NCBI GenBank assembly: GCA_963558655.1
Contig: CAUWHJ010000012.1
Location: 1 to 64,000, forward strand
Origin: UMGS1590 sp963558655
GTDB lineage: Bacteria > Bacillota > Peptococcia > Peptococcales > Peptococcaceae
DNA length: 64,000 bases
Direction: 5' to 3'
Position 1 is the first letter of the stretch. Each line of letters opens with the position of its first letter. The notes under the pieces are model-generated. The model ran no database searches and was not told the DNA's origin. It was given only the letters and a program-made list of their open reading frames with translations. This document shows positions 8,030 through 15,796 of this stretch, one piece after another. Made by a program: the position numbers and the translations under genes.

Positions 8030-8671
8030 TCATAGATCCACACGTTCAAAATGGCGCATGGCCACACGATAACTCAACACCGTAGAAATGCCATAAACCA
8101 CCGCGCCAAGGACAAGAATGGGCAGCTGACGAAGTTGATCATGCCAATTCAAACTGTCGAGCCAGACGAGTGCCGGTAGATGAACCGCCGCTTCCATGCA
8201 AACGATGAGCAGCACAGCCGGTATGCTGGCAACGATAAAAGCCTTACCAACACACACGGCATCGCGAAAGAAAACGCTCAGATAAATCACATTGAACACG
8301 GCATAAATCACAAGCCCAAAGCCAAAATACGCCACATTCGCTTCAATGCCAACAGGATTACCGCCAGCCAAGAGCCAGGGCCGCACAAGGGCAAACGGCA
8401 CCGTCAACAATAGTTGCAAAAGCTCAATGCTTACCACCAACAACAGCTTTCCTTTGACCACATCGCGCTTGCCGACAGGCAATAGGATGGTGTAAAACAA
8501 ATCTGCATTTTCTCTGGCAAACTGAAACGAGAACATCACCGCCAGCATTCCAAAAAAGAACACCATGCCATAGGGATAAGCCGGCACCAAAACAAGCGCA
8601 CCCAAAAAGACAAACATCACATCCACCGCCGGCGCAGCAAGCAGCCATTCCTTCATGAGTAATTTAGACAT
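8030..8671 (-). CDS. ABC-2 type exporter permease
   Basis: A 213-residue hydrophobic protein with about six membrane segments and no signal sequence. It begins MSKLLMKEWLLAAPAVDVMFVFLGALVL. It resembles the ABC-2 permeases that pair with GntR- or XRE-controlled ATPases in Bacillota. It overlaps the end of the ATPase gene by 8 bp and is the last gene of a three-gene leftward operon (regulator, ATPase, permease). The exported substrate is unknown; such sets often serve antimicrobial peptide or lipid-linked stress. Confidence 0.8.
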   Translation of the reverse strand: MSKLLMKEWLLAAPAVDVMFVFLGALVLVPAYPYGMVFFFGMLAVMFSFQFARENADLFYTILLPVGKRDVVKGKLLLVVSIELLQLLLTVPFALVRPWLLAGGNPVGIEANVAYFGFGLVIYAVFNVIYLSVFFRDAVCVGKAFIVASIPAVLLIVCMEAAVHLPALVWLDSLNWHDQLRQLPILVLGAVVYGISTVLSYRVAMRHFERVDL

Positions 8672-9410
8672 CGTATGTCCTCCCTTCGTTACGCACCATG
8701 ATCTCCTCCAGAGACAATGCCTGCTCCCCTATCTGACACAAATGCTGAAAGCTGTCAATAAATGTCTGCTTGTCAGCACTGGCAACAAGATGACCATCTT
8801 TAATGTAAGTAATGTCATCAGCACATTTATCCAGGTCAGACGTAATGTGCGTTGAAAAAAGAATACTGCGTTGCCCATCCTGTACCAGTTGACGAAAAAG
8901 CGTCAGCAAATCTTCCCGCGCCACCGGATCCAAACCACTCGTCGGCTCGTCAAAAATAAACAATTTAGCATCGTGCGAAAGAGCCAGTGCGATCAGATAC
9001 TTCACTTTCATCCCTTCTGAAAGCTCTTTCACGCGCTTCTGTTCATCAAGCGCAAACATTTGCATATAGCGTTCGTAAGCAGTTTCGTCCCAATGTTCGT
9101 AGAAACGGCGCGTCACACGCGTGATTTGCGCCAAACGCTTTTCTTTATAGAAATGAATACCACCCAGCACCACACCAAGCGCCTGTTTACAACACGCTTC
9201 ATCTGCGTAGAAATCTTGTCCCATCATCGTAATCGTACCGCTGTCCGGACAAACCATGTTGAGCATCGCTTTTAACGTTGTGCTCTTTCCTGCGCCATTT
9301 TTGCCGATAAGCCCCATGATGCGCCCCGATGCCAGAGAAAAACTCACATCGTTTAGCGTAAAGCTGGGATAAGTTTTGCAAAGGTGCTGTACATTCAACA
9401 TGATGCTCAT
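8664..9410 (-). CDS. ABC exporter ATP-binding protein
   Basis: A 248-residue ATPase. Walker A GKNGAGKST lies near residue 37, the degenerate signature LSEGMKVK stands where LSGGQ is usual, and Walker B LFIFDEPTSGLDP and the H-loop STH are intact. The altered signature is common in the YtrB-like ABC-2 exporter group. The start at 9410 overlaps the stop of the upstream regulator gene (ATGA) and has a GGAAGGGG RBS. It pairs with the permease at 8030-8671. Confidence 0.9.
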   Translation of the reverse strand: MSIMLNVQHLCKTYPSFTLNDVSFSLASGRIMGLIGKNGAGKSTTLKAMLNMVCPDSGTITMMGQDFYADEACCKQALGVVLGGIHFYKEKRLAQITRVTRRFYEHWDETAYERYMQMFALDEQKRVKELSEGMKVKYLIALALSHDAKLFIFDEPTSGLDPVAREDLLTLFRQLVQDGQRSILFSTHITSDLDKCADDITYIKDGHLVASADKQTFIDSFQHLCQIGEQALSLEEIMVRNEGRTYDV

Positions 9411-9880
9411 GATTTTTCGCCCCTTCCGCTGATATTGTCCATAGCCCACTGCGCCATACTCAAGAATACATCGCTGGCCATCAATGCCAAGCCAGCATTG
9501 CCAGGGGTCGTGTCACCGAGCACCACGAGCATATCACCAGTATTATACCCCAAAAGCTCACGCGCTTTTTTAGGAATGACAATCTGCCCACGCTCGCCAA
9601 CTTGTACCATACCAAAAAGATGCTTATTTTTCGGCGGCACGCCAATACCATTGGCCTCCTGATCAAAATGAACAAGATCGTCCAGCGACACATCATAAAG
9701 CGCCGCCAAGGCGTCACAATTTACAATATCCGGCATACTTTCACCGGTTTCCCATTTCGCCACCGCCTGCCTAGTAACGCCGATGCGCTCAGCCACTTCT
9801 TCCAGCGTCAGCCGGTGCTGCTTACGCAAGGTGGCAAGATTATAGGCGAGATGATTTTTCTGTTCGTTCGGATTTTTCAT
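9407..9880 (-). CDS. XRE helix-turn-helix / AbrB-type fusion regulator
   Basis: A 157-residue DNA-binding protein with two different DNA-binding modules. An XRE (Cro/CI) HTH at about residues 10-65 reads LATLRKQHRLTLEEVAERIGVTRQ. A SpoVT/AbrB swapped-hairpin domain at about 95-135 reads VGERGQIVIPKKARELLG. ATG 9880 is chosen for its perfect AGGAGGTG RBS; a longer frame to 9982 has none. It is the first gene of the exporter operon, coupled by ATGA to the ATPase, so it probably represses its own operon in response to an unknown signal. Confidence 0.88.
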   Translation of the reverse strand: MKNPNEQKNHLAYNLATLRKQHRLTLEEVAERIGVTRQAVAKWETGESMPDIVNCDALAALYDVSLDDLVHFDQEANGIGVPPKNKHLFGMVQVGERGQIVIPKKARELLGYNTGDMLVVLGDTTPGNAGLALMASDVFLSMAQWAMDNISGRGEKS

Positions 9881-9902
9881 CGTATTCACACCTCCTGCCC
9901 TT

Positions 9903-9931
9903 ATTCTACAAAACACGCCCTGTTCTGCCAA
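9903..9931 (-). promoter_or_regulatory. Sigma-A promoter of the XRE-AbrB/ABC operon
   Basis: On the minus strand, TTGGCA, a 17-bp spacer and TAGAAT (plus-strand 9926-9931 and 9903-9908). It lies about 25 bp upstream of the regulator start. Confidence 0.65.
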
Positions 9932-9966
9932 CCAACCAGCGCTGACGAAACAGGTCAGCGTTGGTT
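9931..9966. repeat. Imperfect inverted repeat in the divergent regulator/sigma region
   Basis: AACCAAC-CAG-CGCTGAC pairs with GTCAGCGTTGGTT with a 3-nt bulge and an 8-nt loop. It overlaps the outer edge of the leftward promoter, has no U-tract, and lies between divergent genes, so an operator is more likely than a terminator. Confidence 0.45.
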
Positions 9967-10071
9967 GCCTGCATCGCTGCAAAAAAATTTCTCCGCACCT
10001 TAATCATTTTTCATCGCCGATTCGCTATCATAGATGAAGAACGTTTTTCAAATGACAAGGAGGTGAGGCGT

Positions 10072-10602
10072 GTGCACGACGACGACCATTTGATTCGGCG
10101 TATGCAAGACGGCGATGCCGAGGCGGCGGAAGCGTTAGTGAATCGCTATTATGAAGACATCGTTCGCTACTGCCGGTGGCACGCACCACAGCCAACGCTG
10201 GCAGAGGACGCTGCACAGGAGACGTTTCTCAAGTTTATCCGCTATCTGGATCGCTACAAACAGCGTGGTCACTGCCGTGCCTTTCTCTATCAGATTGCAC
10301 GCCACACCTGCATTGATATGGCGCGCCGCCACTACCTGCACGATGCGCCCTTAGACGAAGCGCCGGAGCCTGTTTATGACGATGCTGCGCTCACCGAGCT
10401 GCAAGCACGGGAATCGCTGCGCGATATGGTGGCGCAACTGCCGGAAACACAGCGCGAGATTGTGCTTTTGCGCTTCGGGCAGTCGCTCACCTTGCGTGAA
10501 ATTGCCGAAGTGACTGCGCTGCCGCTACGCACCGTACAATCACGGCTGCGTGCAGCGTTAAAACGCCTCCGCACCATCTATGAGAAAGGAAAAGAACGAT
10601 GA
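10072..10602 (+). CDS. ECF-type RNA polymerase sigma factor
   Basis: A 176-residue sigma-70 family protein with only regions 2 and 4. Region 2 (about residues 20-90) includes ALVNRYYEDIVRYCRW and the -10 recognition stretch AAQETFLKFIRYLDRY. Region 4 (about 115-170) has LPETQREIVLLRFGQSLTLREIAEV. A GTG start at 10072 is chosen because AAGGAGGTGA (10057-10066) lies just upstream; the longer frame has no RBS. It overlaps the next gene by 4 bp. It heads an operon with a membrane protein and an ABC exporter, suggesting control of export in response to envelope stress. Confidence 0.9.
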   Translation: MHDDDHLIRRMQDGDAEAAEALVNRYYEDIVRYCRWHAPQPTLAEDAAQETFLKFIRYLDRYKQRGHCRAFLYQIARHTCIDMARRHYLHDAPLDEAPEPVYDDAALTELQARESLRDMVAQLPETQREIVLLRFGQSLTLREIAEVTALPLRTVQSRLRAALKRLRTIYEKGKER

Positions 10603-11369
10603 AAAACCAGGAATTTTATGCCACCCTGCAAAATGCTCTGCAAACACCGCCACCGTCATCCGGCGACTCACAAAAGCAGCAAACAGTCGCCTTAGCGACA
10701 CAAGCATTGGCAAAGCACAAAAAGCCGCTCAGTTTTGCCGCTTTTTTGCGCGCGCAGGTGCGTTTCATCGGTTGGAAGATTTGGCTTGTGCAGGCACTTT
10801 GCTTGCTTGTGGCCAACAATGCGCTGAACTTCATCTACGGTGCCTATTATTTCGCCAATCCGCACTTGATGATGCAAGTGCTCTGCTGTCTGTCGGTGCT
10901 TGTGATGCTCACGGCACTGCCGTTTGTGTCTGACGCTGCGCTCTACCATATGCATGAAACAGAAGCAGCCACCTATTTTTCTTCTGTGCGCCTGCTTGCC
11001 GCCAAATTGCTTCTTGTCGGCCTTGGCGATGTCGCCATGCTTGCCGGGCTTTGGGGATACAGCCTTTTTCTCATTCCTCTGACACCCGAAACGCTCTCGC
11101 TTTGCTTGATGGTGCCATTTTTACTGGCAGCCAGCGGCGTTTTAACCATGCTCGAACGCTTGTCGCCACAGCGTTTTTTCCTGGACAGCATCGCCTGGGG
11201 TGCACTGCTTTGCGCCATGTTCCATTTCAGCAGCCGCCATCTGCCGCCACTGGACGACCTCTTCCTGCCGGGGCTTGCGCTCTCGCTGGTGCTTCTTCTC
11301 TACTGCCTGTATACATTGCGTCACCTTTTGCGTGACCACCGCTTCACTGAACTGCAACTTTCCGCATGA
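10599..11369 (+). CDS. Polytopic membrane protein of the ECF-sigma operon, possible anti-sigma or exporter subunit
   Basis: A 256-residue protein. A roughly 50-residue hydrophilic N-terminus (Pro/Ser/Gln-rich, then KHKKPLSFAAFLRAQ) is followed by about six membrane helices. Genes in this place, translationally coupled to an ECF sigma factor (ATGA at 10599), often encode the anti-sigma factor, and the cytoplasmic N-terminus could be the sigma-binding part. No zinc-binding anti-sigma motif (HxxxCxxC) is present, so this is an inference from position. It could instead be a third subunit of the exporter encoded downstream. Confidence 0.65.
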   Translation: MKNQEFYATLQNALQTPPPSSGDSQKQQTVALATQALAKHKKPLSFAAFLRAQVRFIGWKIWLVQALCLLVANNALNFIYGAYYFANPHLMMQVLCCLSVLVMLTALPFVSDAALYHMHETEAATYFSSVRLLAAKLLLVGLGDVAMLAGLWGYSLFLIPLTPETLSLCLMVPFLLAASGVLTMLERLSPQRFFLDSIAWGALLCAMFHFSSRHLPPLDDLFLPGLALSLVLLLYCLYTLRHLLRDHRFTELQLSA

Positions 11370-11383
11370 GAAAGGAGATTTCC

Positions 11384-12256
11384 ATGGAATTAACGATTGA
11401 CGGCGTGAGCAAACGCTTCAAAGACAAAACCGCCGTAGACAATGTAACACTTTCCCTCACGCCGGGCGTTTGGGGCCTCTTGGGCGCCAACGGCGCCGGC
11501 AAAACCACGCTGATGCGTATGATTTGCGACATCATGCAGCCCACTTCCGGCGAAATTCGCTATGACGGGCTGCCTATCACACAGCTTGGCAGTGCCTACC
11601 GCCAGGTGATTGGCTATCTGCCACAAGAATTTGGCTTTTATCCCTCGTTTACCGTCACCGACTATCTTGACTACATGGCGGCACTCAAAGGATTGACAAA
11701 GCCCCTCGCACGCAGCCGCATCAATGCGTTATTGGAACAACTCGGCCTTGCCGATGTCCGCAAGAAACGCATTGCCAAACTCTCTGGCGGCATGAAACGC
11801 CGTGTGGGCATTGCACAAGCCCTGTTGGCTGAGCCGGAGTTGCTCATTCTCGACGAGCCAACAAGCGGCTTGGACCCCAGCGAGCGTGTGCGTTTTCGCA
11901 ACCTGCTTTCGGAATTTGCTCAGGGGCGCATCGTGCTGATCTCCACGCATATTGTGTCGGACGTCGAATACATTGCCATGCAAAATGCCATCATGAAAGA
12001 GGGACATCTGATTACAAGCGGTCGCACAGAAACGCTCGTGCAAGAAATTGCCGGAAAAGTTTGGACGGCGCGTATTCCAGCAGCAGAGCTGCCACGCTGG
12101 GAGCAAACGCTCATCATTGCCAGCCTGAAAAACGAACCTGACGGCAGCGTTACCCTGCGTTATCTCGCCGACCAATCAGCCGTTTCCGGTTCCACACCTT
12201 GCGAGCCACGTTTGGAAGATCTCTTTCTCTGGCTCTTTCCCCACGAAAGGATGTGA
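11384..12256 (+). CDS. ABC exporter ATP-binding protein
   Basis: A 290-residue ATPase. Walker A GANGAGKTT lies near residue 36, the signature LSGGMKRR near 133, Walker B LLILDEPTSGLDP and H-loop STH follow, and a roughly 80-residue C-terminal extension is typical of ABC-2 exporters of the bacitracin/lantibiotic-immunity class. ATG 11384 has AAAGGAG six bases upstream; the earlier ATG at 11366 overlaps the previous stop but sits before that RBS. It partners with the permease 4 bp downstream. Confidence 0.9.
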   Translation: MELTIDGVSKRFKDKTAVDNVTLSLTPGVWGLLGANGAGKTTLMRMICDIMQPTSGEIRYDGLPITQLGSAYRQVIGYLPQEFGFYPSFTVTDYLDYMAALKGLTKPLARSRINALLEQLGLADVRKKRIAKLSGGMKRRVGIAQALLAEPELLILDEPTSGLDPSERVRFRNLLSEFAQGRIVLISTHIVSDVEYIAMQNAIMKEGHLITSGRTETLVQEIAGKVWTARIPAAELPRWEQTLIIASLKNEPDGSVTLRYLADQSAVSGSTPCEPRLEDLFLWLFPHERM

Positions 12257-12260
12257 TATC

Positions 12261-13499
12261 ATGCGTCTCTTCATGCTTGAATTGAAACGCCTGCTAAAAA
12301 GCCGCCGCAGCCTTGCGCTTATCGCCTTTATGGTGGTCTTTACCATCTTTCTGGCGTGGGTGCCAACAACCTATCTCATCTCCAACAAACCAGATGGCGA
12401 ACAGCTGACCGGTATGGCTGCCCTTGAATACGACAAAAACCTCCAGCAAGGCATTGCCGGCACTGTCTCTGCCAAAGATGTACAAGAAGCCCTCACCACA
12501 TTTCAAAATGTCTACGCCCGCTACGGTGCGGAAACCAGTTTTGATTTGCCAGATGCTGCCTATGCCGAAGTCAACGCTGTGCAGCCACTCCTGACAGGGC
12601 TTGGCGACCTCTACCCTGATGAAAATGGGCAGCCAACATCCTATCTTGCCATTGACCCCGCAGATGTCACGAGCTACTACGAGGCAGCACCCGCCCGTAT
12701 TCAAAGCCTGCTCGATATGCAGTATCCAAATGACCCTGCACCGGGGAACTATTTTGTCAAGCTCTACGACAAAGTGGAAACACCATTCACCTATGAAGCC
12801 GGTGTAGATTCGACCGCCCTCGACTATATGGTGTTGCTGGCGCTGGTGCTCCTCTTCTGCTGCGCCCTCATCACTGCGCCGGTGTTCAGCAGCGATTACC
12901 AAACAGGAGCCGATGACATTCAACGCTGCACGAAAAACGGCCGCACACGCCTCGGGCTAACACGCGTTGGGGTCAGTCTTGCCCTCTGCGGCGTGCTTTC
13001 CGCCTTTTGTCTCGCACTTTATTGGTTCGTTTCCAACAGCCTTTATGGCTGGGAACTGCTCGATATGTCCGTGCAGCTGCTCCCTCTGCTCAGCCCTACG
13101 GCACCCCTGCCTTTTAACCTTGGCGAATTTCAGCTGCTGCTTTCTGCGCTTGCGCTGCTCACCATTCTCGCCAGCGTCTGCGCCATTCTCCTGCTTTCTT
13201 CACGCCTGAAAAATCTCGTCATTGCTACCGGCGGCGCCCTTCTGCTCTGCATCCTCCCCGTCATTGTCTACATGGTTGCACCATCAGCATCGGGCATCAC
13301 CGACTGGCTGCTTACGCTGCTGCCAAGCTCCGGCGTTTGTATGCAGGCTTGCACCCTCTATGCCATGCGCGATTTCGGCTTTCTGCAAATTGGCGATTTC
13401 ATCTGCTGGACGCCCATCGCCATGAGCTGTTGCGCCGCTGTTGAACTGATGCTCTTTGCCATTCTCGCCGTAACAAGCTACACACACCGCCACACCTAA
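12261..13499 (+). CDS. ABC-2 type exporter permease with large extracellular domain
   Basis: A 412-residue membrane protein. One N-terminal helix (residues about 15-35, LALIAFMVVFTIFLAWVP) is followed by an extracytoplasmic domain of roughly 160 residues, then about five further helices from residue 190 onward. This layout (TM, large loop, TM bundle) is typical of ABC-2 permeases that move peptides or lipids. It is the last gene of the ECF-sigma operon and is followed by a strong terminator at 13507-13545. The substrate is unknown. Confidence 0.85.
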   Translation: MRLFMLELKRLLKSRRSLALIAFMVVFTIFLAWVPTTYLISNKPDGEQLTGMAALEYDKNLQQGIAGTVSAKDVQEALTTFQNVYARYGAETSFDLPDAAYAEVNAVQPLLTGLGDLYPDENGQPTSYLAIDPADVTSYYEAAPARIQSLLDMQYPNDPAPGNYFVKLYDKVETPFTYEAGVDSTALDYMVLLALVLLFCCALITAPVFSSDYQTGADDIQRCTKNGRTRLGLTRVGVSLALCGVLSAFCLALYWFVSNSLYGWELLDMSVQLLPLLSPTAPLPFNLGEFQLLLSALALLTILASVCAILLLSSRLKNLVIATGGALLLCILPVIVYMVAPSASGITDWLLTLLPSSGVCMQACTLYAMRDFGFLQIGDFICWTPIAMSCCAAVELMLFAILAVTSYTHRHT

Positions 13500-13506
13500 A
13501 CGCAAC

Positions 13507-13545
13507 AAGGCGCCATGCAAAACCCACCGTTTTGCATGGCGCCTT
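13507..13545. terminator. Strong bidirectional terminator
   Basis: A perfect 17-bp stem (AAGGCGCCATGCAAAAC and its complement) with a 5-nt loop sits between the convergent exporter permease and the DagK-like gene. Confidence 0.85.
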
Positions 13546-13560
13546 ATAGTTTCATCTTTA

Positions 13561-14490
13561 TCACACCAAAACTCGCAGCTTCTGCGGCAGCACCTCAAAA
13601 CTAGCGCGGCGCACACGTCCAGGCACTTCGCCATCGGCGTGCATATAGAGCGGCGTTTCCAGCTGCACGTCCACGCGGCTGGCTTTGAGAAGGGTCACGC
13701 CGTTTGTATGCACATGGCGGCCGAGTGCCAAAAGCGGCAGTTTTCTAAAAACCTGCGGCCGTGAAAGCGCTTCTGCCAGGCAAACCGAAAAATAGCCGTC
13801 GCGTGCATCTGCGCCAGGCGCAACCGGCACGCCGCCGCCTTCCCACGGAAAGTTCATGCACGCCATGAAGATAAGCTCCTGCAAGGAGCGCGTGTAGACA
13901 CCCTGTGGTGTTGTCAGGCACACTTTGCCACGCGCTGTTTGCAAATGCCAGGCAGCGGAGAGCGTCATAAACCCATAGGTTAGATTGCCCATGCCGCAAT
14001 GGTTAAGGCCCGATTTTGCAAGAGAGGCATCAACCTCAGCACATATCCAGGCGTCCATACCCACGCTGGCGCTGATGCCAAAACGCCGCGGCGCCTGTCC
14101 ATCTACCGTTACTTGTCCTATATCAATACGCACGCCGCCATCGGCGCTTAATGCACGTTCCAGTGCTTTACCAGGATCACGCGGCAACCTCAGCCCACGG
14201 GCGAAATCATTGCCGCTGCCAATAGGCACAACGCCCAAGGCAACGCGCGAAAAATCGGTGATGCCGTTTAACACTTCGTTGACCGTGCCATCACCACCCA
14301 CAACCACCAAGCGCACCGTTTCCCCCGCTTGCTTGCTGGCAAGCGCAGCCAGCGCTGTGGCCTCGCCGGGCTGATGGGTGTGCCAATCCTGAAACGGCAC
14401 GCCCATCTCCAACAATGCTCTACGCATACGCTGCCAAATCTTGCCGGCACGCCCACGGCCGCTGGCTTCATTGACAATAAAAATCACCAT
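13561..14490 (-). CDS. Diacylglycerol/sphingosine kinase-family lipid kinase (DagK/YegS-like)
   Basis: A 309-residue lipid kinase. The N-terminal catalytic domain carries the GGDGTVNEVLNGI motif (near residue 65), which binds ATP phosphates, and IGSGNDFARGL (near 95). The C-terminal beta-sandwich ends in the METPLYMHADGEVPG-like segment found in DagK, YegS and related enzymes. Members phosphorylate diacylglycerol to recycle it into phosphatidic acid, or act on related lipids. It is monocistronic and divergent from the dehydrogenase at 14614. Substrate assignment within the family is uncertain. Confidence 0.88.
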   Translation of the reverse strand: MVIFIVNEASGRGRAGKIWQRMRRALLEMGVPFQDWHTHQPGEATALAALASKQAGETVRLVVVGGDGTVNEVLNGITDFSRVALGVVPIGSGNDFARGLRLPRDPGKALERALSADGGVRIDIGQVTVDGQAPRRFGISASVGMDAWICAEVDASLAKSGLNHCGMGNLTYGFMTLSAAWHLQTARGKVCLTTPQGVYTRSLQELIFMACMNFPWEGGGVPVAPGADARDGYFSVCLAEALSRPQVFRKLPLLALGRHVHTNGVTLLKASRVDVQLETPLYMHADGEVPGRVRRASFEVLPQKLRVLV

Positions 14491-14613
14491 GCTGCTCTCC
14501 CCTTTCTTCTCGTATCATAGCGCAAGAGCATGATTGGAATCAAGCCACGGTTGCGTGTAGCAACGGAAAGTTTTACAATACAGATAGCAACTTTTCGTAA
14601 AGGAGGCTCCCCC

Positions 14614-15726
14614 ATGAGTCAATTTGTTATGAAACCAACCCTGCATCAACTGGATTCTGTTAAAACGTTTGTCGAAACGTTCAGTATCGGAAAGGGTGAT
14701 TTGCTTTTCACCAGCCGTCATTTCTATGACGATTTCTTTGCTGCGTTCCATCTGGACTGTGATTTCATCTATCCAAAGGATTACGGCCAGGGCGAACCAA
14801 CCGATGAAATGGTTGAAGCGATGGACCGTGACATCACCGGCGATTACAAGCGCATCATCGCCGTTGGCGGTGGCAGTGTGCTTGATGTTGCCAAGTTCTT
14901 CGTGCTCGACCAGGTATCACCTGTGCTCGATTTGTACGACGGAAAACGCACGCCAAAGAAGGTGCGCCAGCTGGTGCTCGTGCCAACCACCTGCGGCACC
15001 GGCAGCGAAGTGACCAGCGTTGCTGCGCTCGCTCTGGTAAGCCGCAGCACCAAGGCCGGCTATGGCAACCCTGCGCTCTTCCCGGACGACGCGGTGCTGA
15101 TTCCGGAACTGCTTGAAAGCCTGCCAATGGAACCATTTTCCACCAGCGCTATTGATGCCTTGATTCATGCAGTGGAATCGGCGTTGTCGCCAAAAGCCAC
15201 GCCGCTGTCAAAGCTCCTGAGCTACGAAGCCATCGACCTCATCTTGCACGGCTTCAAAACCATTGTTGCCGAAGGTCCAGAAGCGCGTAAACCGCTGCTT
15301 GAAAACTTCCTCATCGCCAGCACTTACGCCGGTATCGCCTTCTCCAACGCTGGCTGCGCCGCCGTTCATGCGCTGAGCTATCCACTCGGCGGCACTTTCC
15401 ATGTGCCACACGGTGAATCCAACTATGCCATGTTCACCGGCGTTATGAAAGCCTATATGCAGGTGCGCCAGGACGGTGAAATTGCCGTGCTCAATGCACG
15501 CATGGCTGACATTCTCGGCTGCGATACCGCCGCCGTCTATGACACGCTTGAGGACCTGCTTAACCATCTTGTGCAGAAAAAACCACTGCACGCCTATGGC
15601 ATGACAGAAGCGCAAATTGCCGAATTTGCCGATGCTGTTTCCGCCGGTCAACAACGCTTGCTCGTTAATAACTTTGTACCGCTGGACCGCGACCAAATCG
15701 AAGCCATCTATCGTTCCTTATATTAA
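14614..15726 (+). CDS. Iron-containing alcohol dehydrogenase, 4-hydroxybutyrate dehydrogenase-like
   Basis: A 370-residue group III (iron-dependent) alcohol dehydrogenase. The GGGSVLD nucleotide motif lies near residue 90. Metal ligands are recognisable in the Asp and His of STSAIDALIHAVES and the two His of AAVHALSYPLGGTFHVPHG. The N-terminus (KPTLHQLDSVKTFVETF) and the length (4-hydroxybutyrate dehydrogenases are about 370 residues) favour interconversion of succinate semialdehyde and 4-hydroxybutyrate with NAD(H). ATG 14614 follows AAAGGAGG by about 8 nt. The gene stands alone; no succinate-semialdehyde dehydrogenase or CoA-transferase neighbour supports a full 4-hydroxybutyrate pathway here. 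Confidence 0.8.
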   Translation: MSQFVMKPTLHQLDSVKTFVETFSIGKGDLLFTSRHFYDDFFAAFHLDCDFIYPKDYGQGEPTDEMVEAMDRDITGDYKRIIAVGGGSVLDVAKFFVLDQVSPVLDLYDGKRTPKKVRQLVLVPTTCGTGSEVTSVAALALVSRSTKAGYGNPALFPDDAVLIPELLESLPMEPFSTSAIDALIHAVESALSPKATPLSKLLSYEAIDLILHGFKTIVAEGPEARKPLLENFLIASTYAGIAFSNAGCAAVHALSYPLGGTFHVPHGESNYAMFTGVMKAYMQVRQDGEIAVLNARMADILGCDTAAVYDTLEDLLNHLVQKKPLHAYGMTEAQIAEFADAVSAGQQRLLVNNFVPLDRDQIEAIYRSLY

Positions 15727-15736
15727 GCCATGCAAA

Positions 15737-15782
15737 AAGGGGCTGTCGCACAAACATTTTTTCGTTTGTGTGACAGCCCCTT
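15737..15782. terminator. Strong bidirectional terminator
   Basis: A 19-bp stem (15737-15755 and 15764-15782, one mismatch) with a T-rich loop separates the dehydrogenase from the convergent phosphatase gene. It marks the left edge of the AT-rich island. Confidence 0.88.
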
Positions 15783-15796
15783 CAGCCTTCTATTCT

